A stretch of 64,000 nt of DNA, from NCBI RefSeq assembly GCF_002278925.1, contig NZ_NCJH01000006.1, forward strand, positions 186,001 to 250,000, given 5' to 3'. A program made the position numbers and the translations under genes. Positions 18,227 through 27,395 of the stretch are shown here, piece by piece. This DNA is from Polaromonas sp. 39-63-25. Lineage in GTDB: Bacteria; Pseudomonadota; Gammaproteobacteria; Burkholderiales; Burkholderiaceae_C. Position 1 is the first letter of the stretch; each line of letters opens with the position of its first letter. Under the pieces are notes generated by a model. That model had not been told where the DNA came from, made no database searches, and saw only the letters and a program-made list of their open reading frames with translations.

Positions 18227-19629
18227 CAATCCCTCCCAGCCAGGGCAGCGCATCCGGCGAAGCGAAAAGCGTGAGAGGCCATTCCCTGAGAAAACGTTTG
18301 CTCTGGTTCGTGCTTGCCGCCATTTTGCTGGCCGCCGTGGCGCAGGCCACCACCGCCTACCGCAGCGCCTTGCGACAAGCCGACGCGATGTTCGACGACC
18401 ACCTGCAGCAGATGGCGCGCTCGCTGCGCGGCGGCATCGCGCCGGGTTCGGGGCTGCCCGACGGCGAGGACGATGCGGGCTTTGACCTCTATGTACAGAT
18501 CTGGGGCCAGGACGGTACGCAGATTTTCCGCTCCACCCGTTCGGCGCTGCCGCCGCGCGCGGTGCTGGGTTTTTCCGACGTGGAGGCCCATGGCAAGCAC
18601 TACCGCGTGTATTCGCTGCAGACGCCTTTCCAGACGGTGCAGATTGCGCAGGACCTGGACGCCCGCACCGCGCGTGCCCGCGCCCTGGCAGCGCGAGCGG
18701 TGTTGCCATTCGCGCTGCTGACGCCACTGCTGATGCTGGCGGTCTGGTGGGTCATCAACCGGTCGCTGGCGCCCATCGAACGGACGCGGCGCCAGGTCGC
18801 GCAGCGCGCGGCCGACGATTTTTCGCCGCTGGCCGGCGCCGGCCTGCCCGACGAGGTGCGGCCGCTGGTCGACGAGCTCAACCTGCTGTTCGGCCGGGTG
18901 CGCGGCGCCTTCGATGCGCAGAAAAATTTTGTCGCCGATGCTGCGCACGAGCTGCGCTCGCCGCTGACGGCACTCAAGCTGCAGGCGCAGGCGCTGCGCC
19001 CGAATGGCCTGGCGGACCAGACCCCGGCCGAGCGCGAAGCCGGTATCACCCGCCTGAACCAGGGCATAGACCGCGCGATCCGGCTGGTCGAGCAACTGCT
19101 GGTGCTGGCGCGCGAAGAGGCCGGTCCATCGGGGCCCGGGCAGGTGGCTGCGGGCAGTGTTCCGGTCGATCTGCAGGACGTGGTCAAGCTGGCGGTGGCC
19201 GACGTGTTGCCGCAGGCCCGGCTCAAGCAGATCGACCTCGGCCTGTCGGGCGATGCGCCGCCTTCTTCGGCGCGTGTGCAGGGACAGCCCGAAGCCTTGC
19301 GTGTGCTGCTGCGCAACCTGCTGGACAACGCCGTCAAGTACACGCCCGCCGCGGGCCGCGTCGACGTGTCGCTCGCCGTGGCACAGGGCCGGCCGCTGCT
19401 GCGAGTGGAAGACAGTGGCCCGGGCATTGCGGCAGAGGACCGCGAGCGCGTCTTCGACCGCTTCTACCGTGCCAGCGGCACGGTGGCCGAGAACGGCAGC
19501 GGCCTGGGCCTGGCCATCGTCGAGGTGATCGCCGAGCGCCATGGCGCGACGCTGCATCTGGACCGCTCGGAGCGCCTGGGCGGCCTGCGGGTCAGCGTGT
19601 TTTTTCCGCCGTCGCCGTCGGCGGCCTGA
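18223..19629 (+). CDS. Sensor histidine kinase (QseC/TctE-like)
   Basis: The 468-residue kinase has an N-terminal membrane helix (LLWFVLAAILLAAVAQA), a periplasmic loop of about 120 residues, and a second helix (VLPFALLTPLLMLAVWWV). A HAMP-like linker and a HisKA domain follow, with phospho-His242 in DAAHELRSPLTALK. The HATPase domain has the N box LLRNLLDNAVKYTP and G boxes DSGPGIAAEDRERVFDRFYR and GSGLGLAIVEVIAERHG. It shares a four-base ATGA overlap with the response regulator. The signal sensed is not evident from sequence. Confidence 0.92.
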   Translation: MTIPPSQGSASGEAKSVRGHSLRKRLLWFVLAAILLAAVAQATTAYRSALRQADAMFDDHLQQMARSLRGGIAPGSGLPDGEDDAGFDLYVQIWGQDGTQIFRSTRSALPPRAVLGFSDVEAHGKHYRVYSLQTPFQTVQIAQDLDARTARARALAARAVLPFALLTPLLMLAVWWVINRSLAPIERTRRQVAQRAADDFSPLAGAGLPDEVRPLVDELNLLFGRVRGAFDAQKNFVADAAHELRSPLTALKLQAQALRPNGLADQTPAEREAGITRLNQGIDRAIRLVEQLLVLAREEAGPSGPGQVAAGSVPVDLQDVVKLAVADVLPQARLKQIDLGLSGDAPPSSARVQGQPEALRVLLRNLLDNAVKYTPAAGRVDVSLAVAQGRPLLRVEDSGPGIAAEDRERVFDRFYRASGTVAENGSGLGLAIVEVIAERHGATLHLDRSERLGGLRVSVFFPPSPSAA

Positions 19630-19647
19630 ACAGCCTCCGCTTTTAAT

Positions 19648-19702
19648 GCTATCTAATTGATAGCATATTGCGCCCACTCACAAAGGGCTTGAGCCACTTT
19701 TT
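19648..19702 (+). repeat. Repeat family A, copy 4; probable terminator of the kinase operon
   Basis: Reads GCTATCTAATTGATAGC, then ATTGCGCCC, then AAAGGGCTTGAGCCACTTTTT. In the tail GGCT pairs with AGCC and AAAG with CTTT around a two-base loop and one bulged base, before a T-run. This copy looks the most like a working intrinsic terminator. It lies 18 bases after the kinase stop. Confidence 0.75.
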
Positions 19703-19814
19703 ATCATGGAATTTGCCGGGTACCCTGCGCGGCACGGCTTAAGGTTCAGCTAAGCCTGCCTCTCCATAGTTGTCCTGTCGGCACCGCGGTGTGCCCCACT
19801 CAAGGAAACTCGTC

Positions 19815-21302
19815 ATGACCACTGCAGCATTGAAAAACACCCGCCTCGTTGTTGCCCTGCTGGCCGCGGGCGCCATTGGCGGCGCCGGCGTCAGCGCATT
19901 CAACGCCGTGCACACGGCGGCCTTTGCGGCGCCGCCGGCCATCGCCGCCGCGGCCCCCATCCAGGCCGTCGCACCGCCCGACTTCTCGCAGATCACCGAA
20001 CGTTATGGGCCCGCCGTGGTCAACATCAGCGTGACCGGCACCACCACGGTCAGCAACAACTCCCCGCTGGCGCAGGGCGATGACGAGGACGGCGCGTCAG
20101 GCGATCCGTTCTTCGAGTTCTTCAAACGTTTCCAGCAAGGTCAGGGCCGGCCCGGCGGCCCGCTGCAGGAAATGCCGACGCGCGGCCAGGGCTCGGGCTT
20201 CATCGTCAGTGCCGACGGCACCATCCTGACCAACGCCCATGTGGTGCGCGGCGCGAAGGAAGTCAGCGTCAAGCTGACCGACCGGCGCGAGTACCGCGCC
20301 AAGGTGCTGGGCGCCGACCCCAAGACCGACGTGGCCGTGCTGAAAATCGAAGCGACCAACCTGCCCGTGGTCGCCATCGGCAAAACCAGCGACTTGAAGG
20401 TCGGTGAATGGGTACTGGCGATCGGCTCGCCCTTCGGCTTTGAAAACACGGTGACGGCCGGCGTGGTCAGTGCCAAGGGCCGTTCGCTGCCCGACGACAG
20501 CAGCGTGCCCTTTATCCAGACCGACGTGGCGATCAATCCCGGCAACTCGGGCGGCCCGCTGTTCAATGCGCGCGGCGAGGTGGTGGGCATCAATTCCCAG
20601 ATCTACAGCCGCAGCGGCGGCTACCAGGGCGTGTCCTTTGCCATTCCCATCGACGTGGCGGGGCGCATCAAGAACCAGATCGTGGCCACCGGCAAGGTCG
20701 AGCATGCGCGTCTGGGCGTGGCCGTGCAGGAAGTCAACCAGGCCTTTGCCGACTCCTTCAAGCTCGACAGACCCGAGGGAGCCCTTGTCTCCAGCGTTGA
20801 AAAAGGCGGGCCGGCCGACAAGGCGGGCCTGCAATCGGGCGACGTGATCCGCAAGGTCAACGGCCAGCCCATCGTGTCCTCCGGCGACCTGCCGGCGGTG
20901 ATCGGCCTGGCAGCGCCCGGCGACAGCTTCAAGCTGGAGATCTGGCGCCAGGGCGCGGCGAAAGAATTGACGGCCCGGCTCGGCAGCGCCGATCAGAAGG
21001 CCGCCCAGGCTGCAGGCCCGAAAGACAGCGTCGCCCAGGGCAAGCTGGGCCTGGCGCTGCGGCCCCTGCAGCCCGACGAGCAACAGGAAGCCGGTGTGGA
21101 CAGCGGCCTGCTGGTGCAGCAGGCCAGCGGTCCCGCCGCCTTGGCCGGCGTGGAGGCCGGTGATGTGTTGCTCTCCATCAATGGAGTTCCCGTGAAAAAC
21201 ATTGAGCAGGTGCGTGCCACTGTGGCCAAAGCGGAGAAATCGGTGGCACTGCTGATACAGCGTGGCGACAGCAAGATTTTTGTACCGGTCAAACTCAGCT
21301 GA
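19815..21302 (+). CDS. Periplasmic serine protease, DegP/HtrA (MucD-like) family
   Basis: Do-type proteases degrade or refold damaged envelope proteins in the periplasm. The 495-residue product starts at ATG 19815 with AAGGAA upstream and has a signal segment (LVVALLAAGAIGGAGV). The trypsin-like domain carries the triad His142 (TNAHVV), Asp172 (KTDVAVLKIE) and Ser245 (GNSGGPLF). Two PDZ domains follow, with VSSVEKGGPADKAGLQSGDVI and LLVQQASGPAALAGVEAGDVLL. The acidic/Gln-rich loop before the protease domain (GDDEDGASGDPFFEFFKRFQ) is typical of the LA loop. The position after a two-component pair fits an envelope-stress role. A good terminator follows. Confidence 0.95.
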   Translation: MTTAALKNTRLVVALLAAGAIGGAGVSAFNAVHTAAFAAPPAIAAAAPIQAVAPPDFSQITERYGPAVVNISVTGTTTVSNNSPLAQGDDEDGASGDPFFEFFKRFQQGQGRPGGPLQEMPTRGQGSGFIVSADGTILTNAHVVRGAKEVSVKLTDRREYRAKVLGADPKTDVAVLKIEATNLPVVAIGKTSDLKVGEWVLAIGSPFGFENTVTAGVVSAKGRSLPDDSSVPFIQTDVAINPGNSGGPLFNARGEVVGINSQIYSRSGGYQGVSFAIPIDVAGRIKNQIVATGKVEHARLGVAVQEVNQAFADSFKLDRPEGALVSSVEKGGPADKAGLQSGDVIRKVNGQPIVSSGDLPAVIGLAAPGDSFKLEIWRQGAAKELTARLGSADQKAAQAAGPKDSVAQGKLGLALRPLQPDEQQEAGVDSGLLVQQASGPAALAGVEAGDVLLSINGVPVKNIEQVRATVAKAEKSVALLIQRGDSKIFVPVKLS

Positions 21303-21326
21303 GATTTTCAAGCGCTGTTGATGGCA

Positions 21327-21351
21327 AAAGCGGGCCGCAGCCCGCTTTTTT
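21327..21351 (+). terminator. Intrinsic terminator after the DegP-like gene
   Basis: AAGCGGGC and GCCCGCTT form a GC-rich stem around a CGCA loop and are followed by a run of six T. Placement 25 bases after the stop fits. Confidence 0.85.
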
Positions 21352-21431
21352 CTTGCGCCTTTATTCCATGCGTTTGCGCTGTTTTGTTACATGCAAATCA
21401 GCTACGCTTGACCTCCCAACGAGGAGGAACC

Positions 21432-24400
21432 GTGGCCACAAGCACCATAAGAAGAACAGCCGAAGCACTGGCCGCAGCCGCTGCTTTGTACCTGCCCGCC
21501 AGCGCGCAGGCCCTGCAGGTCACCAGCGTCTCGCCTCAGGGGGAAATTGCCAGGGTACGGCAGATTGCCGTCAAGTTTGACGAGAGCGCCGTCAACTTCG
21601 GCGACCCCAAAGCCCCCGCCCCTGTCAGCCTGAGCTGCAGCGACGCGCAGGCCACCAAAGGTTCGGGCCGCTGGATCAGCGACCGCCAGTGGGCGTTTGA
21701 ATTCGACAACGATCTTCCGCCCGGCATCACTTGCACGCTGCAAGGCATCACCACCTTCCGTTCGCCCAAAGACCAGGCCATCAGCGGCAAGGTGTCGTGG
21801 AAGTTCAACACCGGCGGTCCTTTCGTACGGAACCTGCGGCCCGGCACTTACCAACGCATCGACGAAGAACAGTACTTCGTGCTCCAGCTCAACGGCCCGG
21901 CCACCCTGGCCAGCATCCGCGAAAACGTCTGGTGCTCGGTCGAGGGCCTGGGCGAGCGGGTTCCCGTGAAACTGATCGAAGGCAAGGAGCGGGATGCGCT
22001 GCTCAAGTCGCAAAACCTGGACAAGGCGGCGGGAAAAGACCCCTTGAGCGTGGTGACACTGGCCTGCAACCGCCGCCTCACACCCGCGAGCAAGCTCCAG
22101 CTGGTGTACGGAAAAGGTGTCGCCACTCCGAGCGGCGTGGCCAACTCGGTGGAGCGGCGCTACAACTTCCAGGTGCGCGAGCCGTTTTCTGCCAGCTTCA
22201 ACTGCGAGCGCGAAAACGCCCAGTCGGCCTGCCTGCCGATACGACCCATGAGCCTGAACTTCAACGCGCCGGTGCCGCGCAAGCTGGCCGAGGCGATTCG
22301 CCTCACATCTGCCAAAAACACGCTCAAGCCGGTGTTCGACGCGGAGAGCAGCGACGGCGACAACGTGGTCAACGGTGTCAGCTTCAAGCCGCCTTTTGCA
22401 GAGCAGACCGCCTTCACGCTGGAGCTTCCCAAGGACTTCAAGGACGCGTCCGGCCGCAGCCTGCGCAATGCCGACAACTTCCCCCTGAAGGTGGCTACCG
22501 GTGCCATGCCGCCGCTGGCCAAGTTTGCTGCCGCACCGTTTGGCATCGTCGAGCGGTTTGCCGAACCCGGCGCCAGAGCGGGTGACCCGGCGCTGCTGCC
22601 CGTGACGCTGCGCAATGTGGAAGCCGCGCTACAGGTCAAAGGCCTGTCCCCCGGCAAGGTCAGCGACCTGCAGCCCAAAACCGATGCCGACATCATTGCC
22701 TGGTTCCGCAAGGTGGAGCATTACAACGACTACCAGGTGGACCGCGACCAGGCCGGCCGGGACGTGAAGGGACCGCTGCCCAAGGCCCTCGACGCACAAA
22801 GCAAGGAGTACGTGCAGTCGCGCATGCTCTCGCTGCTGGCCGGCCAACCCGGCGTAAAAACGCTGGATCTGCCCAAGCCTGCGAGCGGCGACCCGCGTCC
22901 GTTCGAGGTGATCGGCATCCCGCTCTCGCCCGGTTTTCACGTGGTCGAAATCGCCTCGCAAAAACTCGGTACCTCGCTGCTCGACGAACGCCACGGTGAC
23001 AGCCGGACCATGGTTGTGCGCACCTCGGCGCTGGTGACCAACATGGGCGTGCATTTCAAGCTGGGCCGCGAAAACGCGCTGGCCTGGGTGACCACGCTGG
23101 ACAAGGGCGCGCCGGTCGCCGGCGCCGTGGTGCGCGTGTCGGACTGCCGGGGGACCGAGCTGGCCAAGTCCGTCACCGACGCACAAGGCATGGCCCGCTT
23201 CACCGGCCTGTCGTCGGACCCGCTGCGCTGCGGCGAAGGCGACTACGGCGGCAACGCCTACTTTGTGAGCGCGCGCGCCACCTCGGGAGGTATTGAAGAC
23301 TTGGCCTTCACCTGGAGCAACTGGCAAAAAGGCATCGAGCCCTGGCGCTTCAATCTGCCCACCAGCCAGGACCCGCAGCCCGATGCGCGCGCCCACACGA
23401 TTTTCGACCGCACACTGCTGCGCGCCGGCGAAATCGTGTCGATGAAACACATCCTGCGCACCGAAACCAGCCGCGGGTTTGGCATCGTCGAAGCGCCGCC
23501 AGCCACCCTGGTGGTGACCCATATCGGCAGCGGCCAGCAGTACACCCAGCCCATCGTCTGGCGAAAAACCGCCACCGGCGGCCAGAGCGCGGAAAACACC
23601 TTTGTGATTCCGCCCGCGGCCAAACTCGGCATCTACGAGGTGCAACTCAAGGCCAACGACGAAAAAAACCGCAGCTTCAGCAGCGGGCAATTCCGCGTGG
23701 AAGAGTTCCGCCTGCCGGTGCTCGAAGGCCGCATCACCCCGGCCGACAAAAAAGCCCTGGTCAACGTGGGCTCGGTGCCCACCGATGTGCAGGTCAACTA
23801 TGTCTCTGGCGGTGCCGCCGTCAACCTGCCGGTGCGCGTGTCGGCACTGGTACGCGGCAAAACCTTGAGCTACAGCGATCACGAGGCCTTCAGTTTCTCG
23901 CCGCCGCGCGCCCGGCGCGGGGAAGGCAGCGAAGGCGAGGAGGAAGCCACGGCCGCGCAAGACCAGCGCGTGATTGCCGACAAGCTGCCCCTGAGCCTGG
24001 ACCGCAACGGTGCCGGCAAGCTCACCATCCAGGACGTGCCGGCCAGCAAGCAGCCCAGGGAGTTGCTGCTCGAAGCCAGCTACGCCGACCCGAACGGCGA
24101 GGTCCAGACGATTCGCAGCGTCTCCACGCTCTGGCCGGCCGCCGTGGTCGCCGGCATCAAGACCGAGGGCTGGGTGTCCACCGGCCAGAAGATCAGGTTC
24201 CAGGCCCTGGCGCTGGACCTGACGGGCAAACCGGCGGCCGGCGTGCCCCTGGAGGTGAAGGCGGTGGCGCGCATCGTCACCACCAGCCGCAAACGCATGG
24301 TGGGCGGCTTCTACACCTACGACAACAAGACCGACATCAAGGACCTCGGCTCTGTCTGCAGCGGCCCCAGCGATGCGCGCGGCCTGCTGCTGTGCGAGGC

Positions 24401-27395
24401 CAGACTCGGCGAGCCCGGCGAAGTGGAACTGGTCGTGACCGCGAAGGACAAGGACGGCAACACCATTCAGGCCGCCAGCTCGGTGTATGTGACCAAGCAG
24501 GGCGAGCTGTGGTTCGGCGGCGAGGACCACGACCGCATGGACGTGCTGCCCGAAAAGAAAACTTACCAGCCCGGCGAGACCGCCAAGTTTCAGGTGCGCA
24601 TGCCTTTCCGTTTTGCCACCGCGCTGGTGGCGATCGAGCGCGAAGGCATCCTCGAGACCCAGGTGGTGCAGCTCAACGGCCAGGACCCAACCATCCAGCT
24701 GCAGGTCAAGGACGGCTGGGGCCCGAACGTGTACGTCAGTGTGCTGGCCCTGCGCGGCCGGCTGCGCGAAGTGCCGTGGTACAGCTTTTTCACCTGGGGT
24801 TTCAAGGCGCCGCGCGAATGGTGGACCTCGTTCTGGTACGAGGGCCGCGAGTATGTGGCCCCCACCGCGCTGGTGGACCTCAGCAAACCAGCCTTCCGCC
24901 TGGGCGTGGCCGAAATCCGCGTGGGCACCAAGGCACACCAGCTTGAGGTGAGCGTGAAGGCCGACAAGGAGAGCTACCCGGTGCGCGGGCAGGCCCAGGT
25001 CACCATCACCGCCAAACTGCCCAATGGCCAGCCGGCCGCCAACGCCGAGGTGGCGCTGGCCGCGGTGGACCAGGCACTGCTGGAGCTGATGCCCAACACC
25101 TCCTGGGGCCTGCTGGAAGCCATGCTGCAACGCCGCGCCTGGGGCGTGGAAACCTCGACCGCACAAATGGAAATCATCGGCCGCAGGCACTACGGGCGCA
25201 AGGCCGTGCCGGCGGGCGGCGGCGGCGGGCGCAGCAACACACGCGAGTTGCTGGACACCTTGCTGCTGTGGAACCCCAAGGTCATGCTAGACGCCAAAGG
25301 CCAGGCCGTCGTCACGGTGCCGCTCAATGATGCGCTGACCACTTTCAGGATCGTCGCGGTGGCAGATGCAGCCACCGGCCTCTTCGGCACCGGCCAGACC
25401 AGCATCCGGGCCACGCAGGACCTGCAGATCATCAGCGGCCTGCCGCCGCTGGTGCGCGAGGACGACCAGTTCCGCGCGCAACTGACCCTGCGCAACACGA
25501 CCCAGGCGGCGATGAAGGTCGAGGTCAGTCCGCGTGCGACCTTGCTCGAACTCAAACCGCAAACCGTCGACATTCCCGCCGGCGAAGCGCGTGAAGTGGC
25601 GTGGATGGTCACGGCGCCGGCGCAACTGGCGCTGACACGCGCGGAAGCCATCCTGTGGGAAATCGAGGCGAAGGACAACATCAGCGGCGCGCGTGACGGC
25701 CTCAAGGCACGCCAGCGCATCATCCCCGCTGTGCCGCTCACGGTGCAGCAAGCCACGCTGGTGCAGGTCGATGGTTCGTTCATGCTCAGCGTGAACCCGC
25801 CGGCCGATGCCCTGCCCGGCCGCGGAGGTTTGAAGATGTCGCTGCAACCGAAACTCGCAGAGGGTCTGGATGGCGTGCGCGACTGGTGGGCCAACTACCC
25901 GTTCGTCTGCCTGGAGCAGAAAACCAGCAAGGCCGTCGGCCTGCGCGACGCCAGACTCTGGCAGACCGTGCTGGCGCAGCTACCGGGTTACCTCGACCGC
26001 GACGGCCTGGCCAGTTATTTCCCGCCGCGTGACGGCGACGCCTCGCGCGGCAGCGACACCTTGACGGCCTACCTGCTGGCGGCCACGCACGAAGCCGCGG
26101 CCCTGAATCCGGCGTTCGCCCTGCCCGACGACGCCCGCGCACCGATGGAACGCGGCCTGATTGCGTTTGTCGAGGGCCGCATCCAACGCGAGTTCTGGAG
26201 CCCGCGCAAGGACCTCGACATGCGCAAGCTCGCGGCGATCGAGGCGCTGTCGCGTTACGGCAAGGCCCAGGGCCGCATGCTGGGCAGCATCACGATTGCG
26301 CCGAATCAGTGGCCGACCCACACGGTGATCGACTGGCTGAACATCCTCAAACGCGTGGCCGACGTGCCACAGCGCGAGCAGCGTCTGGCCGAGGCGAACC
26401 AGGTGCTCAAGTCGCGCCTGTCGTGGCAAGGCACCAAGGTCAGCTTCAGCACCGAAAAAGACGACTACTGGTGGTGGCTCATGACCAATGGCGACGTCAA
26501 CACCGCGCGTCTGATGCTGGCGGTGATGGACGATGCGGCCTGGAAGGACGACATGGGTCGCCTGGCCAATGGCTTCATAGCACGCCAGCAGCAAGGCGCG
26601 TGGCACACCACCACCGCCAATCTGTGGGGCGGGCTGGCACTCGACCGCTTCTCGGCGAAATTCGAGGCCACGCCGGTGGCCGGTATCACCAAGGCCGCGC
26701 TGGCCGCAGCAACCGCCAGTGTGGACTGGCGCAAGGTCGAACGCATCAAGACGACCGACGCCAGCGGCGCACCCAACCAGACCACCTTCTTCGGTGCGCC
26801 CGCATCACCCGGCAACCTCCGGGGCAACAGCATGTTTTTGCCCTGGGCCGGCACAGGCAAAGACACGCTGACCGTGACGCACCAGGGCACGGGCAAACCC
26901 TGGCTGACCTTGCAGTCGCTCGCAGCGGTCCCACTGAAAGCGCCGTTCAACGCCGGCTACCAGATCAAAAAGACCATCACACCGGTGGAGCAAGCCAATA
27001 AATCGTTGCCAATGGGCCTCTACACACGAGGTGACGTGATCCGCATCACGCTGGAAGTCAACGCCAGTACCGACATGACCTGGGTGGTGATCAGCGATCC
27101 GGTGCCCGGCGGCGCGACCATTCTCGGCAGCGGCCTGGGCCGCGATTCGCAGATCGCCACCAGCGGTGAGAAGAAAACGGGCTCGGGCTGGCCGGCGTTT
27201 GAAGAACGCAGCTTCGAGGCCTTCCGCAGTTATTACGAATACCTGCCCAAGGGCGTGGTGAAGATGGAATACACCGTGCGCCTGAACAACGTCGGCGACT
27301 TCGCGCTACCGCCGAGTCGTGTGGAAGCGATGTATGCGCCCGAGATGTTTGGGGAAGCGCCGAATGCGCGGGTCAAGGTGGAAGCGGTCAAATGA
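21432..27395 (+). CDS. Bacterial alpha-2-macroglobulin family protein (YfhM-like)
   Basis: Bacterial alpha-2-macroglobulins are large periplasmic traps for foreign proteases, usually paired with PBP1C. The start is GTG 21432, with GAGGAGG five bases upstream; the product is 1987 residues. It begins with a signal peptide ending ASAQA, cleaved by ordinary signal peptidase. I see no lipobox cysteine, unlike E. coli YfhM. Macroglobulin domains fill the first 1000 residues. The thioester motif CLEQ is intact at about 1493-1496, so covalent trapping should be possible. A short acidic, low-complexity insert (GEGSEGEEEATAAQ) lies near residue 840. The stop overlaps the pbpC start by four bases, so the two are one operon. 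Confidence 0.94.
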   Translation: MATSTIRRTAEALAAAAALYLPASAQALQVTSVSPQGEIARVRQIAVKFDESAVNFGDPKAPAPVSLSCSDAQATKGSGRWISDRQWAFEFDNDLPPGITCTLQGITTFRSPKDQAISGKVSWKFNTGGPFVRNLRPGTYQRIDEEQYFVLQLNGPATLASIRENVWCSVEGLGERVPVKLIEGKERDALLKSQNLDKAAGKDPLSVVTLACNRRLTPASKLQLVYGKGVATPSGVANSVERRYNFQVREPFSASFNCERENAQSACLPIRPMSLNFNAPVPRKLAEAIRLTSAKNTLKPVFDAESSDGDNVVNGVSFKPPFAEQTAFTLELPKDFKDASGRSLRNADNFPLKVATGAMPPLAKFAAAPFGIVERFAEPGARAGDPALLPVTLRNVEAALQVKGLSPGKVSDLQPKTDADIIAWFRKVEHYNDYQVDRDQAGRDVKGPLPKALDAQSKEYVQSRMLSLLAGQPGVKTLDLPKPASGDPRPFEVIGIPLSPGFHVVEIASQKLGTSLLDERHGDSRTMVVRTSALVTNMGVHFKLGRENALAWVTTLDKGAPVAGAVVRVSDCRGTELAKSVTDAQGMARFTGLSSDPLRCGEGDYGGNAYFVSARATSGGIEDLAFTWSNWQKGIEPWRFNLPTSQDPQPDARAHTIFDRTLLRAGEIVSMKHILRTETSRGFGIVEAPPATLVVTHIGSGQQYTQPIVWRKTATGGQSAENTFVIPPAAKLGIYEVQLKANDEKNRSFSSGQFRVEEFRLPVLEGRITPADKKALVNVGSVPTDVQVNYVSGGAAVNLPVRVSALVRGKTLSYSDHEAFSFSPPRARRGEGSEGEEEATAAQDQRVIADKLPLSLDRNGAGKLTIQDVPASKQPRELLLEASYADPNGEVQTIRSVSTLWPAAVVAGIKTEGWVSTGQKIRFQALALDLTGKPAAGVPLEVKAVARIVTTSRKRMVGGFYTYDNKTDIKDLGSVCSGPSDARGLLLCEARLGEPGEVELVVTAKDKDGNTIQAASSVYVTKQGELWFGGEDHDRMDVLPEKKTYQPGETAKFQVRMPFRFATALVAIEREGILETQVVQLNGQDPTIQLQVKDGWGPNVYVSVLALRGRLREVPWYSFFTWGFKAPREWWTSFWYEGREYVAPTALVDLSKPAFRLGVAEIRVGTKAHQLEVSVKADKESYPVRGQAQVTITAKLPNGQPAANAEVALAAVDQALLELMPNTSWGLLEAMLQRRAWGVETSTAQMEIIGRRHYGRKAVPAGGGGGRSNTRELLDTLLLWNPKVMLDAKGQAVVTVPLNDALTTFRIVAVADAATGLFGTGQTSIRATQDLQIISGLPPLVREDDQFRAQLTLRNTTQAAMKVEVSPRATLLELKPQTVDIPAGEAREVAWMVTAPAQLALTRAEAILWEIEAKDNISGARDGLKARQRIIPAVPLTVQQATLVQVDGSFMLSVNPPADALPGRGGLKMSLQPKLAEGLDGVRDWWANYPFVCLEQKTSKAVGLRDARLWQTVLAQLPGYLDRDGLASYFPPRDGDASRGSDTLTAYLLAATHEAAALNPAFALPDDARAPMERGLIAFVEGRIQREFWSPRKDLDMRKLAAIEALSRYGKAQGRMLGSITIAPNQWPTHTVIDWLNILKRVADVPQREQRLAEANQVLKSRLSWQGTKVSFSTEKDDYWWWLMTNGDVNTARLMLAVMDDAAWKDDMGRLANGFIARQQQGAWHTTTANLWGGLALDRFSAKFEATPVAGITKAALAAATASVDWRKVERIKTTDASGAPNQTTFFGAPASPGNLRGNSMFLPWAGTGKDTLTVTHQGTGKPWLTLQSLAAVPLKAPFNAGYQIKKTITPVEQANKSLPMGLYTRGDVIRITLEVNASTDMTWVVISDPVPGGATILGSGLGRDSQIATSGEKKTGSGWPAFEERSFEAFRSYYEYLPKGVVKMEYTVRLNNVGDFALPPSRVEAMYAPEMFGEAPNARVKVEAVK

